Below are positions 1-9,350 of a DNA stretch of 64,000 nt, in pieces. The stretch spans positions 1-64,000 of the forward strand of contig NZ_NPMN01000005.1 in assembly GCF_002266425.1 (NCBI RefSeq), read 5' to 3'. This DNA comes from Tissierella sp. P1. GTDB taxonomy: Bacteria > Bacillota > Clostridia > Tissierellales > Tissierellaceae. The position numbers and the translations under genes were made by a program. The stretch's first letter is position 1. Each line of letters begins with the position of its first letter. The notes beneath the pieces were generated by a model that was not told the DNA's origin, did no database searches, and saw only the letters and a program-made list of their open reading frames with translations.

Positions 1-1185
1 CTTACCTATCAAGCTGAACCGGCACATTATCTAAAGGATATTCCAATAGATAAAATGGAATCCCATGATAAAGTTAGAAAAAATCCACTATCTTATGGTC
101 CATTTATGGTATCTAATATAGTACCTGGAGAATCAGTAGAATACGTTCCAAATCCATATTGGTTTGGAGAGAAACCAAAGGTAGATAAGATTGTAGCAAA
201 GAGAACAAGTTCAGATACTATTGTAGAAGCATTAAAGGCTGGAACATTTGATATTGTTAATAGAATCAATGTTAATAGTTATCCAGAGTATAAGGATTTA
301 AGCAATATCACTTTAACATCAGCTGTAAGCAGATCTTTAGGATATCTAGGATTTAAACAAGGAAAGTGGGATGTAGAAACTAAACAGGTTGTACCAGATC
401 CAAATGCAAAATTAGCTGATGTGAAATTAAGGCAAGCAATAGCTTATGCTATGAATAATGAAGAAGTAGCAGAATTGTTCTATAACGATTTGAGAATACC
501 TGCTAATGCATTAATTACGCCATATCATGCTAGTTTCTGGAATGATAAGCAAGAAGGTTATCCATATAACCCAGAAAAAGCAAAGCAGATATTAGATGAA
601 GCTGGATATAAGGATGTAGATGGAGATGGACTTAGAGAAGATCCAAAGGGTAACAAGCTACAAATCAACTATCTTTCAATGTCAGGTGGAGATATAGCTG
701 AGCCGTTAGCTCAATTCTATATTCAAAACTTTAGAGATGTTGGATTAGATGTAGTATTACAAAATGGTAGATTAATAGAGATGAATGCATTCTACGATAT
801 GGTAGAAGAAGATAATGAAGATATAGATCTATTTGCAGGAGCTTGGTTAGTAGGATCTAACCCAGAGCCATCAGGATTATGGGGAAGACACTCTCTGTTT
901 AACTATGTAAGATTTGCAGCAGATGAAAACGATAAATTAATTCAAGCTATTAATTCAAATGATGCATTTGGACCAGATGGAATGGATAATGAGTACATGG
1001 TAAAAGCATATCATGATTGGCAAAAATATGCTATGGAGCAAGTTATAGTAGCTCCAACTCACTATAGAATTGAATTGACAGCACTTAATAACAGAGTTAA
1101 CTACTGGGATGCAGACCCTATGAATTATGACTGGGGATGGGAGAAGGTTGGTCTATTAGCTGACACTCCTGAAAAAGCAAAATAG
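1..1185 (+). CDS. Oligopeptide/dipeptide ABC transporter substrate-binding protein (5' end outside window)
   Basis: The frame is open from the first base, so the start lies upstream of the window; the methionine at 55 is internal. The protein is the C-terminal part of a family 5 extracellular solute-binding protein (SBP_bac_5, OppA/DppA-like), which captures peptides outside the membrane for an ABC importer. Supporting features are the YNPEKAKQILDEAGY segment, followed by a DVDGDGLREDPKG stretch, both typical of the family, and a Trp/Tyr-rich tail. The signal peptide and lipobox would be in the missing part. The gene ends at a strong hairpin and no permease gene follows, so it is the last gene of its operon. 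Substrate specificity cannot be read from this part. Confidence 0.9.
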   Translation, partial: LTYQAEPAHYLKDIPIDKMESHDKVRKNPLSYGPFMVSNIVPGESVEYVPNPYWFGEKPKVDKIVAKRTSSDTIVEALKAGTFDIVNRINVNSYPEYKDLSNITLTSAVSRSLGYLGFKQGKWDVETKQVVPDPNAKLADVKLRQAIAYAMNNEEVAELFYNDLRIPANALITPYHASFWNDKQEGYPYNPEKAKQILDEAGYKDVDGDGLREDPKGNKLQINYLSMSGGDIAEPLAQFYIQNFRDVGLDVVLQNGRLIEMNAFYDMVEEDNEDIDLFAGAWLVGSNPEPSGLWGRHSLFNYVRFAADENDKLIQAINSNDAFGPDGMDNEYMVKAYHDWQKYAMEQVIVAPTHYRIELTALNNRVNYWDADPMNYDWGWEKVGLLADTPEKAK

Positions 1186-1201
1186 GAAAATTTTAATTAA
1201 A

Positions 1202-1246
1202 TACAATAAAAGGTCTAATGATAAAAATCATTAGACTTTTATTGTA
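1202..1246. terminator. Bidirectional intrinsic terminator
   Basis: The arms GTCTAATGAT (1213-1222) and ATCATTAGAC (1227-1236) enclose an AAAA loop. Outer arms TACAATAAAA and TTTTATTGTA extend the pairing. The outer arms give a T-run on either strand, which suits the convergent genes on both sides. Confidence 0.85.
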
Positions 1247-1268
1247 TTTAATTTTTTATATTAAAGGT

Positions 1269-1997
1269 TTATTTATTTTCTTCATTGATTGAAGGCGTAT
1301 TGGAGGCTAGAGGATTGAGCCAAGCTGATGTAGTTTCTTTTTCTAATAAAATTTGTAGATTTTCAGGATTTTCAAACTCTTTATTTGATTCACTTTTAGG
1401 TATCTTGTAGTTTAATAGATAAGTATAAGGAGACTTTTCTTTAAATCCAATGTCCTTAAATCGTAAATCTGTTAAATGAAATTTTACTCCCTCTTTTATT
1501 GGCTTCGAAATATCATCAGCAATCTCTAAATAATCGCCTAATTTTCTGTATATTATTTGATCTTTATCTTGAAAATAAAAGTTATCTTCATCTCTGCCGA
1601 GAAATTCGACATCCTCTGTTACTATTTCCTCTTCATATATTCCAGCTTTTCTAAAATTATCTACTAAGTACAATTTACTATAGATGTTAGTTTCCCAATG
1701 ACCAGGATAATGGTATGTAAAAATGGTTTTTTTATTATTTCTTACACCATAATTAATATATCTATTATAACTGTACAATACCTTATATTTATTAAAATTT
1801 GCTATGGTATTTATACCAAAGATAATGAAAAAGATAATAACAATAGAAAATATAATGTTAGAAGCTTTGCTATTATTATATCCTATAAACGTTAATCTGT
1901 GGACTATAAATATTAAAACAAGACCTAGGATAATTAAGTGAAAGAAAAAAGAGTCGTATAAGAATTTTTCCGCTTCTATCCAAAATTCAAAATTCAT
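1269..1997 (-). CDS. Hypothetical membrane protein with two N-terminal transmembrane segments
   Basis: I do not recognise this 242-residue protein. Two strongly hydrophobic segments lie at about residues 17-35 and 45-65, followed by a soluble, charged domain of about 170 residues that is probably outside the membrane or peripheral. The start is supported by an AGGGGGTGA ribosome binding site just upstream on the minus strand. It stands alone, convergent with the peptide-binding protein gene and divergent from the ABC/TetR locus. No catalytic motif is visible. Confidence 0.7.
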   Translation of the reverse strand: MNFEFWIEAEKFLYDSFFFHLIILGLVLIFIVHRLTFIGYNNSKASNIIFSIVIIFFIIFGINTIANFNKYKVLYSYNRYINYGVRNNKKTIFTYHYPGHWETNIYSKLYLVDNFRKAGIYEEEIVTEDVEFLGRDEDNFYFQDKDQIIYRKLGDYLEIADDISKPIKEGVKFHLTDLRFKDIGFKEKSPYTYLLNYKIPKSESNKEFENPENLQILLEKETTSAWLNPLASNTPSINEENK

Positions 1998-2230
1998 AAG
2001 GTCACCCCCTGGTTTTATACATTAGCTTAGCAAACTTTCAAATAAGATAATTATCCCCCCCTTTAAAGTTATTAGCTATACTTTAAACATACGATATAAT
2101 GAGCGAAAAGTCAATACTTTCTGAATTTGATTTGTGAAAAAGATAACTATGATTACAATATATGTTATTCCATTGATTTAGTCATATGTTTATTTTTATA
2201 GAAATCTAATGTTAACTGCTGCAATTTTTA

Positions 2231-2259
2231 TTGACAAATAAAAAACATAAAGATACGAT
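2231..2259 (+). promoter_or_regulatory. Sigma-A promoter of the ABC/TetR operon
   Basis: TTGACA (2231-2236), a 17-bp spacer and TACGAT (2254-2259) lie directly upstream of the tandem operator and the truncated ATPase gene. Confidence 0.8.
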
Positions 2260-2288
2260 AGACTTATCGGTCTAGACTGCATGGTCTA
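2259..2288. promoter_or_regulatory. Tandem inverted-repeat operator, probably for the TetR regulator at 3277
   Basis: Two palindromes of the form TAGAC-N6-GTCTA overlap by two bases: TAGACTTATCGGTCTA (2259-2274) and TAGACTGCATGGTCTA (2273-2288). They start at the last base of the -10 element and cover the expected transcription start, an ideal place for a repressor. That the TetR protein three genes down binds here is inferred from position and from the usual autoregulation of TetR-family operons. Confidence 0.7.
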
Positions 2289-2306
2289 TAAAAAGGAGTG
2301 ATTAAT

Positions 2307-2507
2307 TTGTATAAAATTAAAGATTTAACCTTTAAGTATCCTAAGAATGAAGAAGACACCATAAAAGGGATATCCTTTGAAATAAAGGATGGAGAGATAT
2401 TTGGTCTATTAGGCCCTTCTGGTGTTGGTAAATCTACTACGCAAAAATTACTCATTAAACTATTAGAAGGTTATAAAGGAGAGATACTCTATAAAGGAAA
2501 GTGGTGA
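2307..2507 (+). pseudogene. ABC transporter ATP-binding protein remnant (stops after Walker A)
   Basis: The 66-residue frame matches only the start of an ABC ATPase: the N-terminal strand, GLLGPSGVGKST (Walker A) and about 25 residues more. The Q-loop, signature, Walker B and His switch are all absent, while the family is normally about 230-300 residues. The frame stops 6 bases before the permease start, where a complete ATPase would also end, so an internal deletion of roughly 200 codons is likely. TTG at 2307 is the probable start because AAGGAG ends 8 bases before it; the GTG at 2298 overlaps that site. The remnant cannot hydrolyse ATP. Confidence 0.75.
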
Positions 2508-2513
2508 ATAATC

Positions 2514-3233
2514 ATGTATGGAAATTTTCTAAAATCAGAGGTTAAAAAATGGAGTAGAGATTCCATGATGGGATTTATGTTAATATATCCTATTATATTT
2601 GGATTGCTTGGCAGATATTTTTTACCTTGGATATCTGATAAATATGGATTTAACTTTACACCCTTTAATGATTTAATCTTAGCCATATTAGTGTTATTTG
2701 TACCTATAGCTTATGGAGCGTTAATAGGATTTTCTATACTAGAGGATAGAGATGATGATGTATTAACTAATATTAAGGTTACACCCCTTAGCATGCATCA
2801 GTTTTTAAGTTTTAGATTAATTGCAGTATATTTAATTTGTGTTGTAGCAACCATATTTGTAATATGGTTTTCAAAAGTAGGAGATATTTCAATGAAAGAT
2901 ATTATCCTTATATCTTTGTTAGCATCATTAGAAGCTCCTATATCAGGTTTATTGATTAATTGCTTTGCTAAAAATAAGATTGAGGGATTTGCCGTGATGA
3001 AAGCTGGAGGTAGTATAATAATCTTTCCAATAATTGCATTATTCTTTGGGGGAGCAAAGGAAATGTTTTTCTCTTTTGCACCAGGATTCTGGTCAGCTAA
3101 GGTAATTAGTAGTATAATAAAAGGTGGAGGACCCTATCTTTCATATAATCAATATTATTTTATAGGTTTAGTATATATGGTAATATTAAATATATTGTCC
3201 TATCTATTATTCCTTAAAAAGATAAGAGTATAG
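2514..3233 (+). CDS. ABC-2 type transporter permease
   Basis: A 239-residue integral membrane protein with about six hydrophobic segments and the DRDDDVLTNIKVTPLS type of cytoplasmic loop found in ABC-2 export permeases. It would pair with the ATPase encoded just upstream, but that gene is truncated, so the exporter is probably inactive unless another ATPase substitutes. It is followed closely by the TetR regulator gene, a common arrangement for drug-efflux operons. The exported substrate is unknown. Confidence 0.8.
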   Translation: MYGNFLKSEVKKWSRDSMMGFMLIYPIIFGLLGRYFLPWISDKYGFNFTPFNDLILAILVLFVPIAYGALIGFSILEDRDDDVLTNIKVTPLSMHQFLSFRLIAVYLICVVATIFVIWFSKVGDISMKDIILISLLASLEAPISGLLINCFAKNKIEGFAVMKAGGSIIIFPIIALFFGGAKEMFFSFAPGFWSAKVISSIIKGGGPYLSYNQYYFIGLVYMVILNILSYLLFLKKIRV

Positions 3234-3276
3234 TAAACAAACGGTTTATTGATTGCAATGGAGAGGAGCGGTGTTT

Positions 3277-3885
3277 TTGAATGTAAAAAAGGAGAAATCC
3301 TTTGAGAAACGAGAAGAGCTAATAAATGCAGCTTTAATTGAATTTGGAGATAAGGGATATGATAATGCATCGTTAAATAATATCTTAAAGGAAGCTGGAA
3401 TAAGTAAAGGAACATTTTACTATCATTTCAAGAATAAAGAAGAGTTATATGTTTATTTGTATGATATTCTAGCTCAAGAAAAGATGAAGTTTTTTAATCA
3501 AAAAATAAAGCCTGAAGATTTCGATAAAGATATATTTACATTGTTGAAGATTATGAGTAAAACAGGTGCGGAGTTTGCGAGATATAAGCCTGAGATAGAT
3601 AGATTTTCAGCCAGTTATTTAAAAGACTTAAATAATCCAATATTGGATAAGGTAAAGGAAAAATATGATTTTAAGGGTAATGATCATTTAGATGTTATAA
3701 TAAATAAAGCCTATGAAAGGGGAGAACTAAGGGAAGACTTACCAAAGATATTTATTAAGAATATGATATCCTATTTATTAACTAATCTTCATGATATTAC
3801 AAAGGTTATAGATGTCGATGAATATGCAATAGAGTTTAATTATCTAATAGATTTTTTCAAAGATGGATTGGGAAAAAAGGAGTGA
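3277..3885 (+). CDS. TetR/AcrR family transcriptional regulator
   Basis: A 202-residue one-component repressor. The N-terminal helix-turn-helix (about residues 5-55) carries the family signature AGISKGTFYYHFKNKEELY, and the rest is the variable ligand-binding and dimerisation part. TTG at 3277 is chosen as start because GGAGAGGAG (3260-3268) lies 8 bases upstream; the open frame runs back to 3253 through the ribosome site. It probably represses its own operon through the tandem operator at 2259-2288. The inducer is unknown. Confidence 0.85.
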   Translation: MNVKKEKSFEKREELINAALIEFGDKGYDNASLNNILKEAGISKGTFYYHFKNKEELYVYLYDILAQEKMKFFNQKIKPEDFDKDIFTLLKIMSKTGAEFARYKPEIDRFSASYLKDLNNPILDKVKEKYDFKGNDHLDVIINKAYERGELREDLPKIFIKNMISYLLTNLHDITKVIDVDEYAIEFNYLIDFFKDGLGKKE

Positions 3886-3889
3886 GAAA

Positions 3890-4123
3890 ATGATAATAAA
3901 AATATTGGGAGCAGGTTGCGATAAATGTGATAAGTCATATGATAATGCAGTAAAAGCAGCAGCAGACTTAGGTATTGAGGTGGAAATAGAAAAGGTTGAA
4001 GATTTAATTACCATGATGAAATATGGTATCATGACTACACCGGGGATAGTTGTTGATGAAAAGGTGGTTATGGTCGGGAGAGTACCAAAGGTTGAAGAAT
4101 TTAAGAGTATGATAAGAGCATAA
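3890..4123 (+). CDS. Thioredoxin-like small redox protein (CxxC)
   Basis: A 77-residue thioredoxin-fold protein with the active-site motif GAGCDKC near residue 10 and the cis-Pro segment TTPGIVVDEKVV. It matches the short redox-active disulfide / thioredoxin-like family often found beside permeases and metal- or arsenic-responsive regulators. ATG 3890 is preceded by AAGGAG 7 bases upstream and follows the TetR stop by 4 bases, so the two are translationally linked. Its thiol-disulfide partner is unknown. Confidence 0.8.
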   Translation: MIIKILGAGCDKCDKSYDNAVKAAADLGIEVEIEKVEDLITMMKYGIMTTPGIVVDEKVVMVGRVPKVEEFKSMIRA

Positions 4124-4132
4124 TCACGTATA

Positions 4133-4161
4133 TTGACATAACCCCTTTATTGGGTTATAAT
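4133..4161 (+). promoter_or_regulatory. Sigma-A promoter with internal dyad, upstream of the CobW-like gene
   Basis: TTGACA (4133-4138), a 17-bp spacer and TATAAT (4156-4161) form a near-consensus promoter. The spacer holds an inverted repeat, TAACCC (4139-4144) with GGGTTA (4152-4157), positioned as a repressor operator would be. Confidence 0.75.
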
Positions 4162-4169
4162 TTAATCAA

Positions 4170-4199
4170 CACATAGATACATTTAAATATATCTATGTG
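4170..4199 (+). promoter_or_regulatory. Perfect 10-bp stem at the start of the CobW-like mRNA
   Basis: CACATAGATA (4170-4179) pairs perfectly with TATCTATGTG (4190-4199) across a 10-base loop. The predicted transcription start is at about 4168, so the stem would sit at the very 5' end of the transcript. It could stabilise the mRNA or act as a DNA operator; it lacks a T-run and is not a terminator. Confidence 0.5.
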
Positions 4200-4252
4200 A
4201 TAAGGGAAATAGTTGATATTATAAAAATTCATAATATAGTGAGGTGTAATAA

Positions 4253-5185
4253 TTGGATAAAAAAATTAATCTATATCTTTTAACAGGATTTTTAGGTTCA
4301 GGCAAAACTACATTTTTAACCAATATTTTAGAGGACTTATCTGGAGAAAAAGTGGGAGTTATAATGAATGAATTTGGTCGCATCAGCATAGATGGAGAAA
4401 TCATAAAAAAAGAAGGTATGGAAATAGTTGAGATTAATAGAGGGTCTATTTTTTGCTCGTGCTTAAAGCTTAGCTTTGCTCATGCCATGATTGAAATGGC
4501 AGACAGAGATTTAAAATATTTATTTGTAGAAAGCTCTGGTCTTGCAGATCCTTCAAATATTGGGGAGATATTAGAGGGTATAAAGGCTGTAAAGGGAGAT
4601 TTATACGATTATAAAGCGGCAATATGTGTAGCTGATGGTGTAAATTTCTTGGAGCAATTGGAAGACTTAGAAACTGTAGAGAGGCAAATTAAACATTGTC
4701 ATCTAGCAGTTATTAGCAAGGTGGACTTGATTAATGAAGAAAAATTGATTAATATAATATCTAAGATAAAAGAAATTAACCCTGCAATACCTATTGAAAC
4801 TATGGAATTTGGTAAGCTCGATTATGATTTTCTGTATGAAGACTTGATGAAATATAATTGGGCGGAAAATGAAGATTCCACAAATGTGCCTGAAACAAAA
4901 CCTAAAACCTTAATGCTCACTTATGATGGAGAGATTAAAAAGGATGACTTAATCAAATTCATTGATGGAATAAAATCTGATGCTTATAGATTAAAGGGGT
5001 TTTTAAAACTTGAAAGTGGCTGGAATCAAGTAGATGTAGTGGGGAAAAGAATTGATTTTAAGACTATAGATGAAAAGTATGAGAATTCTCAGCTAGTTAT
5101 TATATCTAAGATAGGACCTCATATAATTAGACCTATAGTTAATAGTTGGAATGAAATATTTAATATTGAAATGAAGTTAAGGTAA
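4253..5185 (+). CDS. CobW/COG0523-family G3E GTPase (putative metallochaperone)
   Basis: A 310-residue P-loop GTPase of the G3E family, which delivers metal ions or activates metalloenzymes. Visible motifs are Walker A GFLGSGKTT (about residues 12-20), MNEFG, the ESSGLADP switch and SKVDL as the guanine-binding motif. The usual metal-binding CxCC motif appears here as CSCLK, keeping two cysteines. TTG 4253 follows GAGGTG. It is monocistronic, with its own promoter and a downstream terminator. The metal and client enzyme are unknown; nickel, zinc or a corrinoid-linked client are possible. Confidence 0.8.
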   Translation: MDKKINLYLLTGFLGSGKTTFLTNILEDLSGEKVGVIMNEFGRISIDGEIIKKEGMEIVEINRGSIFCSCLKLSFAHAMIEMADRDLKYLFVESSGLADPSNIGEILEGIKAVKGDLYDYKAAICVADGVNFLEQLEDLETVERQIKHCHLAVISKVDLINEEKLINIISKIKEINPAIPIETMEFGKLDYDFLYEDLMKYNWAENEDSTNVPETKPKTLMLTYDGEIKKDDLIKFIDGIKSDAYRLKGFLKLESGWNQVDVVGKRIDFKTIDEKYENSQLVIISKIGPHIIRPIVNSWNEIFNIEMKLR

Positions 5186-5204
5186 GTATAGAAAACAAAC
5201 AGAT

Positions 5205-5230
5205 GATGCCAGTGAAATGGCATCTTTTTT
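5205..5230 (+). terminator. Intrinsic terminator after the CobW-like gene
   Basis: GATGCCA (5205-5211) and TGGCATC (5218-5224) form a stem followed by six T. Confidence 0.85.
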
Positions 5231-5316
5231 ATCGACTATATTAAATTAAATGATGAATTATGGCGAGAAATCAGGAAAAATGACTAAATACAATTGTACA
5301 TAGTAAGGACAAGTCA

Positions 5317-5325
5317 TGATATAAT
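5317..5325 (+). promoter_or_regulatory. Extended -10 promoter of agrB
   Basis: TGA-TATAAT (5317-5325) is an extended -10 element about 77 bases upstream of the agrB start. No convincing -35 is present. Confidence 0.5.
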
Positions 5326-5401
5326 AAAAAATATTAACTAGTTAAAAAAAACTATACTATAGAAGTTTTGACTTATGGTATTAAGGTAGGTGTTTAATTA
5401 T

Positions 5402-5979
5402 ATGACAGACTATATATGTAAATTAACATTAAAAGAATTATGTGCTAGAGATATTATAAAGGAAGAGGATATAGAGGTATATCGTTATGGATTGCAATTA
5501 CTTGTGGCTACAATTTTAAAGGGTCTAGGAATTGCAATTATCGGAATTTTGACTGGTCTACTAAAAGAATCCATTATATTTATTTTGTTTTTTAGTAGTC
5601 TTCGAATACAGCAGGAGGATATCATGCCAAAACTGTAATTAATTGCTTTATAGGAACATCAATGTTGTTATTTCCCTCAATTCTACTATTGAAACTATTG
5701 CCTGTAATTTATCAGCCATACTATGTTCTAATATCCATGGTATTTTCAATATTTTTTGTTTATTTATATGCCCCATTGGAAAGTGAAAATAAACCATTAG
5801 ATGAAGAAGAAAAAATACTATATAGACGTAGAAGTTTACAAACAGTTATTATAGGAAATATTATTATACTAATATCAATGGCTTTTAGCGATAAATTTGT
5901 TTATTATGCGGCCATAGCTTCTACTGGTTTTCTATTAGAATCATTAACCCTAATACATGCCCTTGAAAGTGAAAAGTAA
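5402..5979 (+). CDS. agrB: AgrB-like peptide-processing membrane protease (single-base frameshift)
   Basis: AgrB is a membrane cysteine protease that cuts the AgrD propeptide and helps form the cyclic autoinducer. The frame starting at 5402 (after AAGGTAGGTG) is left near 5604, and the rest continues in the -1 frame to 5979. The join restores the active-site signature R-x-T-AGGYHAKT with the catalytic His and, seven residues later, the catalytic Cys (VINC). One extra A in the CGAATAC context would give a 192-residue protein, the usual AgrB length. About five transmembrane segments remain after correction. As written the sequence yields a truncated protein lacking the active site. The defect is either an assembly error or true inactivation. 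Confidence 0.85.
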
Positions 5980-5989
5980 ACTAGTGTTT

Positions 5990-6024
5990 AAAGAATTGCT
6001 GGCTATAAAGTAATTCTTTTTTAT
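5990..6024 (+). terminator. Intrinsic terminator between agrB and agrC
   Basis: AAAGAATT (5990-5997) pairs with AATTCTTT (6012-6019), followed by T residues. It separates agrB from agrC, so agrC probably has its own promoter in 6030-6140. Confidence 0.6.
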
Positions 6025-6149
6025 TGCTTGATTTAATTAATATGTTATATTAGTAAGTAGGGATGGAATAATTAGTACTATTGGACCTTGACATTCATAA
6101 ATAAATAGTTTAGAAGAGTTTTTTCCTAGATGATTGGGGGTGTAATATA

Positions 6150-7511
6150 ATGGATTTGACTATAATGAATATATTTACAAATATATTAGATACAGTTTTA
6201 GTTTTTTATTTTCTAGTTAGGATATTCCAGAAAAAGAATATAAATAGGAAAAACTCTGTAATGTTTTTATCAAATCTAGTAATCTTTAGTACATTGATTA
6301 ATCATGTATTTGGGTTAGCAAACTCTTTGGGATTTATAGCTATATTTATTGTATCTACAATTGTGTATTCATATTTGTTAGATGAAAAATTTCCTAAGAT
6401 ATTGATTTATAGTATTCTAGCTACTATATTTATGTTTATCTTTGAATTAACAGCTGCAAATATTATAGTTCTAGTTTTTCAGATACAACCATCATTAATA
6501 TTAGAATTAAATATTTATAGAATATTAGGAATAATTTGCTCTAAAGGAGGATTCTATTTATTTATCAAATATCTAATAAGAAAGATTAATATACCTTTAT
6601 ACATGAAAACTAGCAGTATAAAAACTATTATCTTAATTGGATTTTTTAATATTTTAGTTATATATATGACACTGACTTTATACAAGTACATAATGGTGGA
6701 ATCTGTAACTGCTTATATATATTTAATAGGGATGGGGATAGGTGCTATAATATTTAGCTGGATAATATATTCCACATCTAAAAAGATGATATATCAATAT
6801 CAGCAGGAAATGATTTGGAAGGTGAAGGAAGAGGAATTTCATAAAAAGGATTTCTATATTAAAAGCATGAGTGATATTCTTCATACAATAAGATCTCAGA
6901 GACATGATTTAAATAATTATCTTAGCACCCTTTATGGTTTAATGTGCTTAGGAGATTTTGATGATGCAAAGGCGTACATAACAAAGATCAATGATAGAGT
7001 CAGCAATATGAATAAAATAATTGAAACAAATCATCCCGTCATCACTGCTCTAGTAAGCATAAAAAAGAATAAAGCCTTTGAAGAGAATATCGATATGGAA
7101 TTAGAAATAGATATACCTGAAGAATTATCAATTGATTTTGTTGACCTTTCTATTATAATCGGGAATATACTGGATAATGCAATAGAAGCGTGTACTTTAA
7201 TTGATAAAAAATTTGAAAGAAAAGTTTATCTATCTATAAATATGGAAGAAACTTATTTAATAATCAAAGCAAATAATACGAAATCTCAAAAAATAAAATT
7301 AGAGACTAAAGATATTACAAACAGGTTTACAACTAAAGCTGATAAGGAGAACCATGGATTTGGTTTAGGAAATATTGAATTTATAGTAAATCAATATAAT
7401 GGAATTATGAATATAGAAGATTTAGGAAGCGAATTTAGGGTAAATATAAGAATACCTATGGAAGGAGATCTTAGCCGTGGGTTGCAATCTACCGCCTATG
7501 TAAAAAGGTAG
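6150..7511 (+). CDS. agrC: AgrC-like sensor histidine kinase (GHKL type)
   Basis: A 453-residue membrane receptor kinase. The first about 215 residues contain roughly six transmembrane segments (receptor domain). The kinase core follows, with the RHDLNN phosphoacceptor box, N-box GNILDNAIEAC and glycine box HGFGLGNIEFIV typical of the AgrC/FsrC class. It should sense the cyclic peptide made from AgrD and phosphorylate a LytTR-type regulator; no such regulator gene is present in this window. The start is supported by GGGGGTG upstream. It lies 44 bases before agrD and both are probably co-transcribed. Confidence 0.85.
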   Translation: MDLTIMNIFTNILDTVLVFYFLVRIFQKKNINRKNSVMFLSNLVIFSTLINHVFGLANSLGFIAIFIVSTIVYSYLLDEKFPKILIYSILATIFMFIFELTAANIIVLVFQIQPSLILELNIYRILGIICSKGGFYLFIKYLIRKINIPLYMKTSSIKTIILIGFFNILVIYMTLTLYKYIMVESVTAYIYLIGMGIGAIIFSWIIYSTSKKMIYQYQQEMIWKVKEEEFHKKDFYIKSMSDILHTIRSQRHDLNNYLSTLYGLMCLGDFDDAKAYITKINDRVSNMNKIIETNHPVITALVSIKKNKAFEENIDMELEIDIPEELSIDFVDLSIIIGNILDNAIEACTLIDKKFERKVYLSINMEETYLIIKANNTKSQKIKLETKDITNRFTTKADKENHGFGLGNIEFIVNQYNGIMNIEDLGSEFRVNIRIPMEGDLSRGLQSTAYVKR

Positions 7512-7555
7512 AACTATATACACTATATGTATATAAAAGGGGGAGGAGGGTAAAT

Positions 7556-7684
7556 ATGAAGAACAAAAGTTACCTACTTAACTTAGTTGCAGTTTTATCA
7601 CTTACATTCGCAAATCTTGGCGCAGAGGTTGCCTGCTGGGGACTTTTCTACCAACCAGAGATGCCAAAACGATTGAGGAAGTAA
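7556..7684 (+). CDS. agrD: AgrD-like cyclic lactone autoinducer propeptide
   Basis: A 42-residue peptide preceded by GGGAGGAGGG. It has the three-part AgrD layout: an amphipathic, hydrophobic N-terminal leader (MKNKSYLLNLVAVLSLTFAN), a central ACWGLF segment with the single Cys27 that would form the thiolactone, and the charged C-terminal recognition tail YQPEMPKRLRK, matching the conserved QPE-x-P motif. The mature signal is probably a five-residue ring starting at Cys27; exact ends cannot be read from sequence. It lies downstream of agrC rather than between agrB and agrC. Confidence 0.88.
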   Translation: MKNKSYLLNLVAVLSLTFANLGAEVACWGLFYQPEMPKRLRK

Positions 7685-7703
7685 AATGTATTAGCTATTA
7701 AAG

Positions 7704-7745
7704 AAAATCTCAAGGGAGAAAATCCTTTGAGATTTTTTCTTTTTT
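7704..7745 (+). terminator. Intrinsic terminator after agrD
   Basis: AAAATCTCAAGGGA pairs with TCCTTTGAGATTTT with one mismatch, followed by a T-rich tract. Confidence 0.85.
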
Positions 7746-7824
7746 ATTAAAATTTATTTTACAACTTGTTTTTTTAGGATTTATAAATTAGAATATAGTA
7801 TTAAGATAGAAAAAGTATTATTAA

Positions 7825-9335
<1,511 letters not shown>

Positions 9336-9350
9336 AAAGGAGGCAACATA

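Noticed and set aside
5600..5640. Programmed -1 frameshifting in agrB
   Set aside because: No slippery heptamer of the X-XXY-YYZ type and no downstream pseudoknot; the same one-base loss is found in six other genes.
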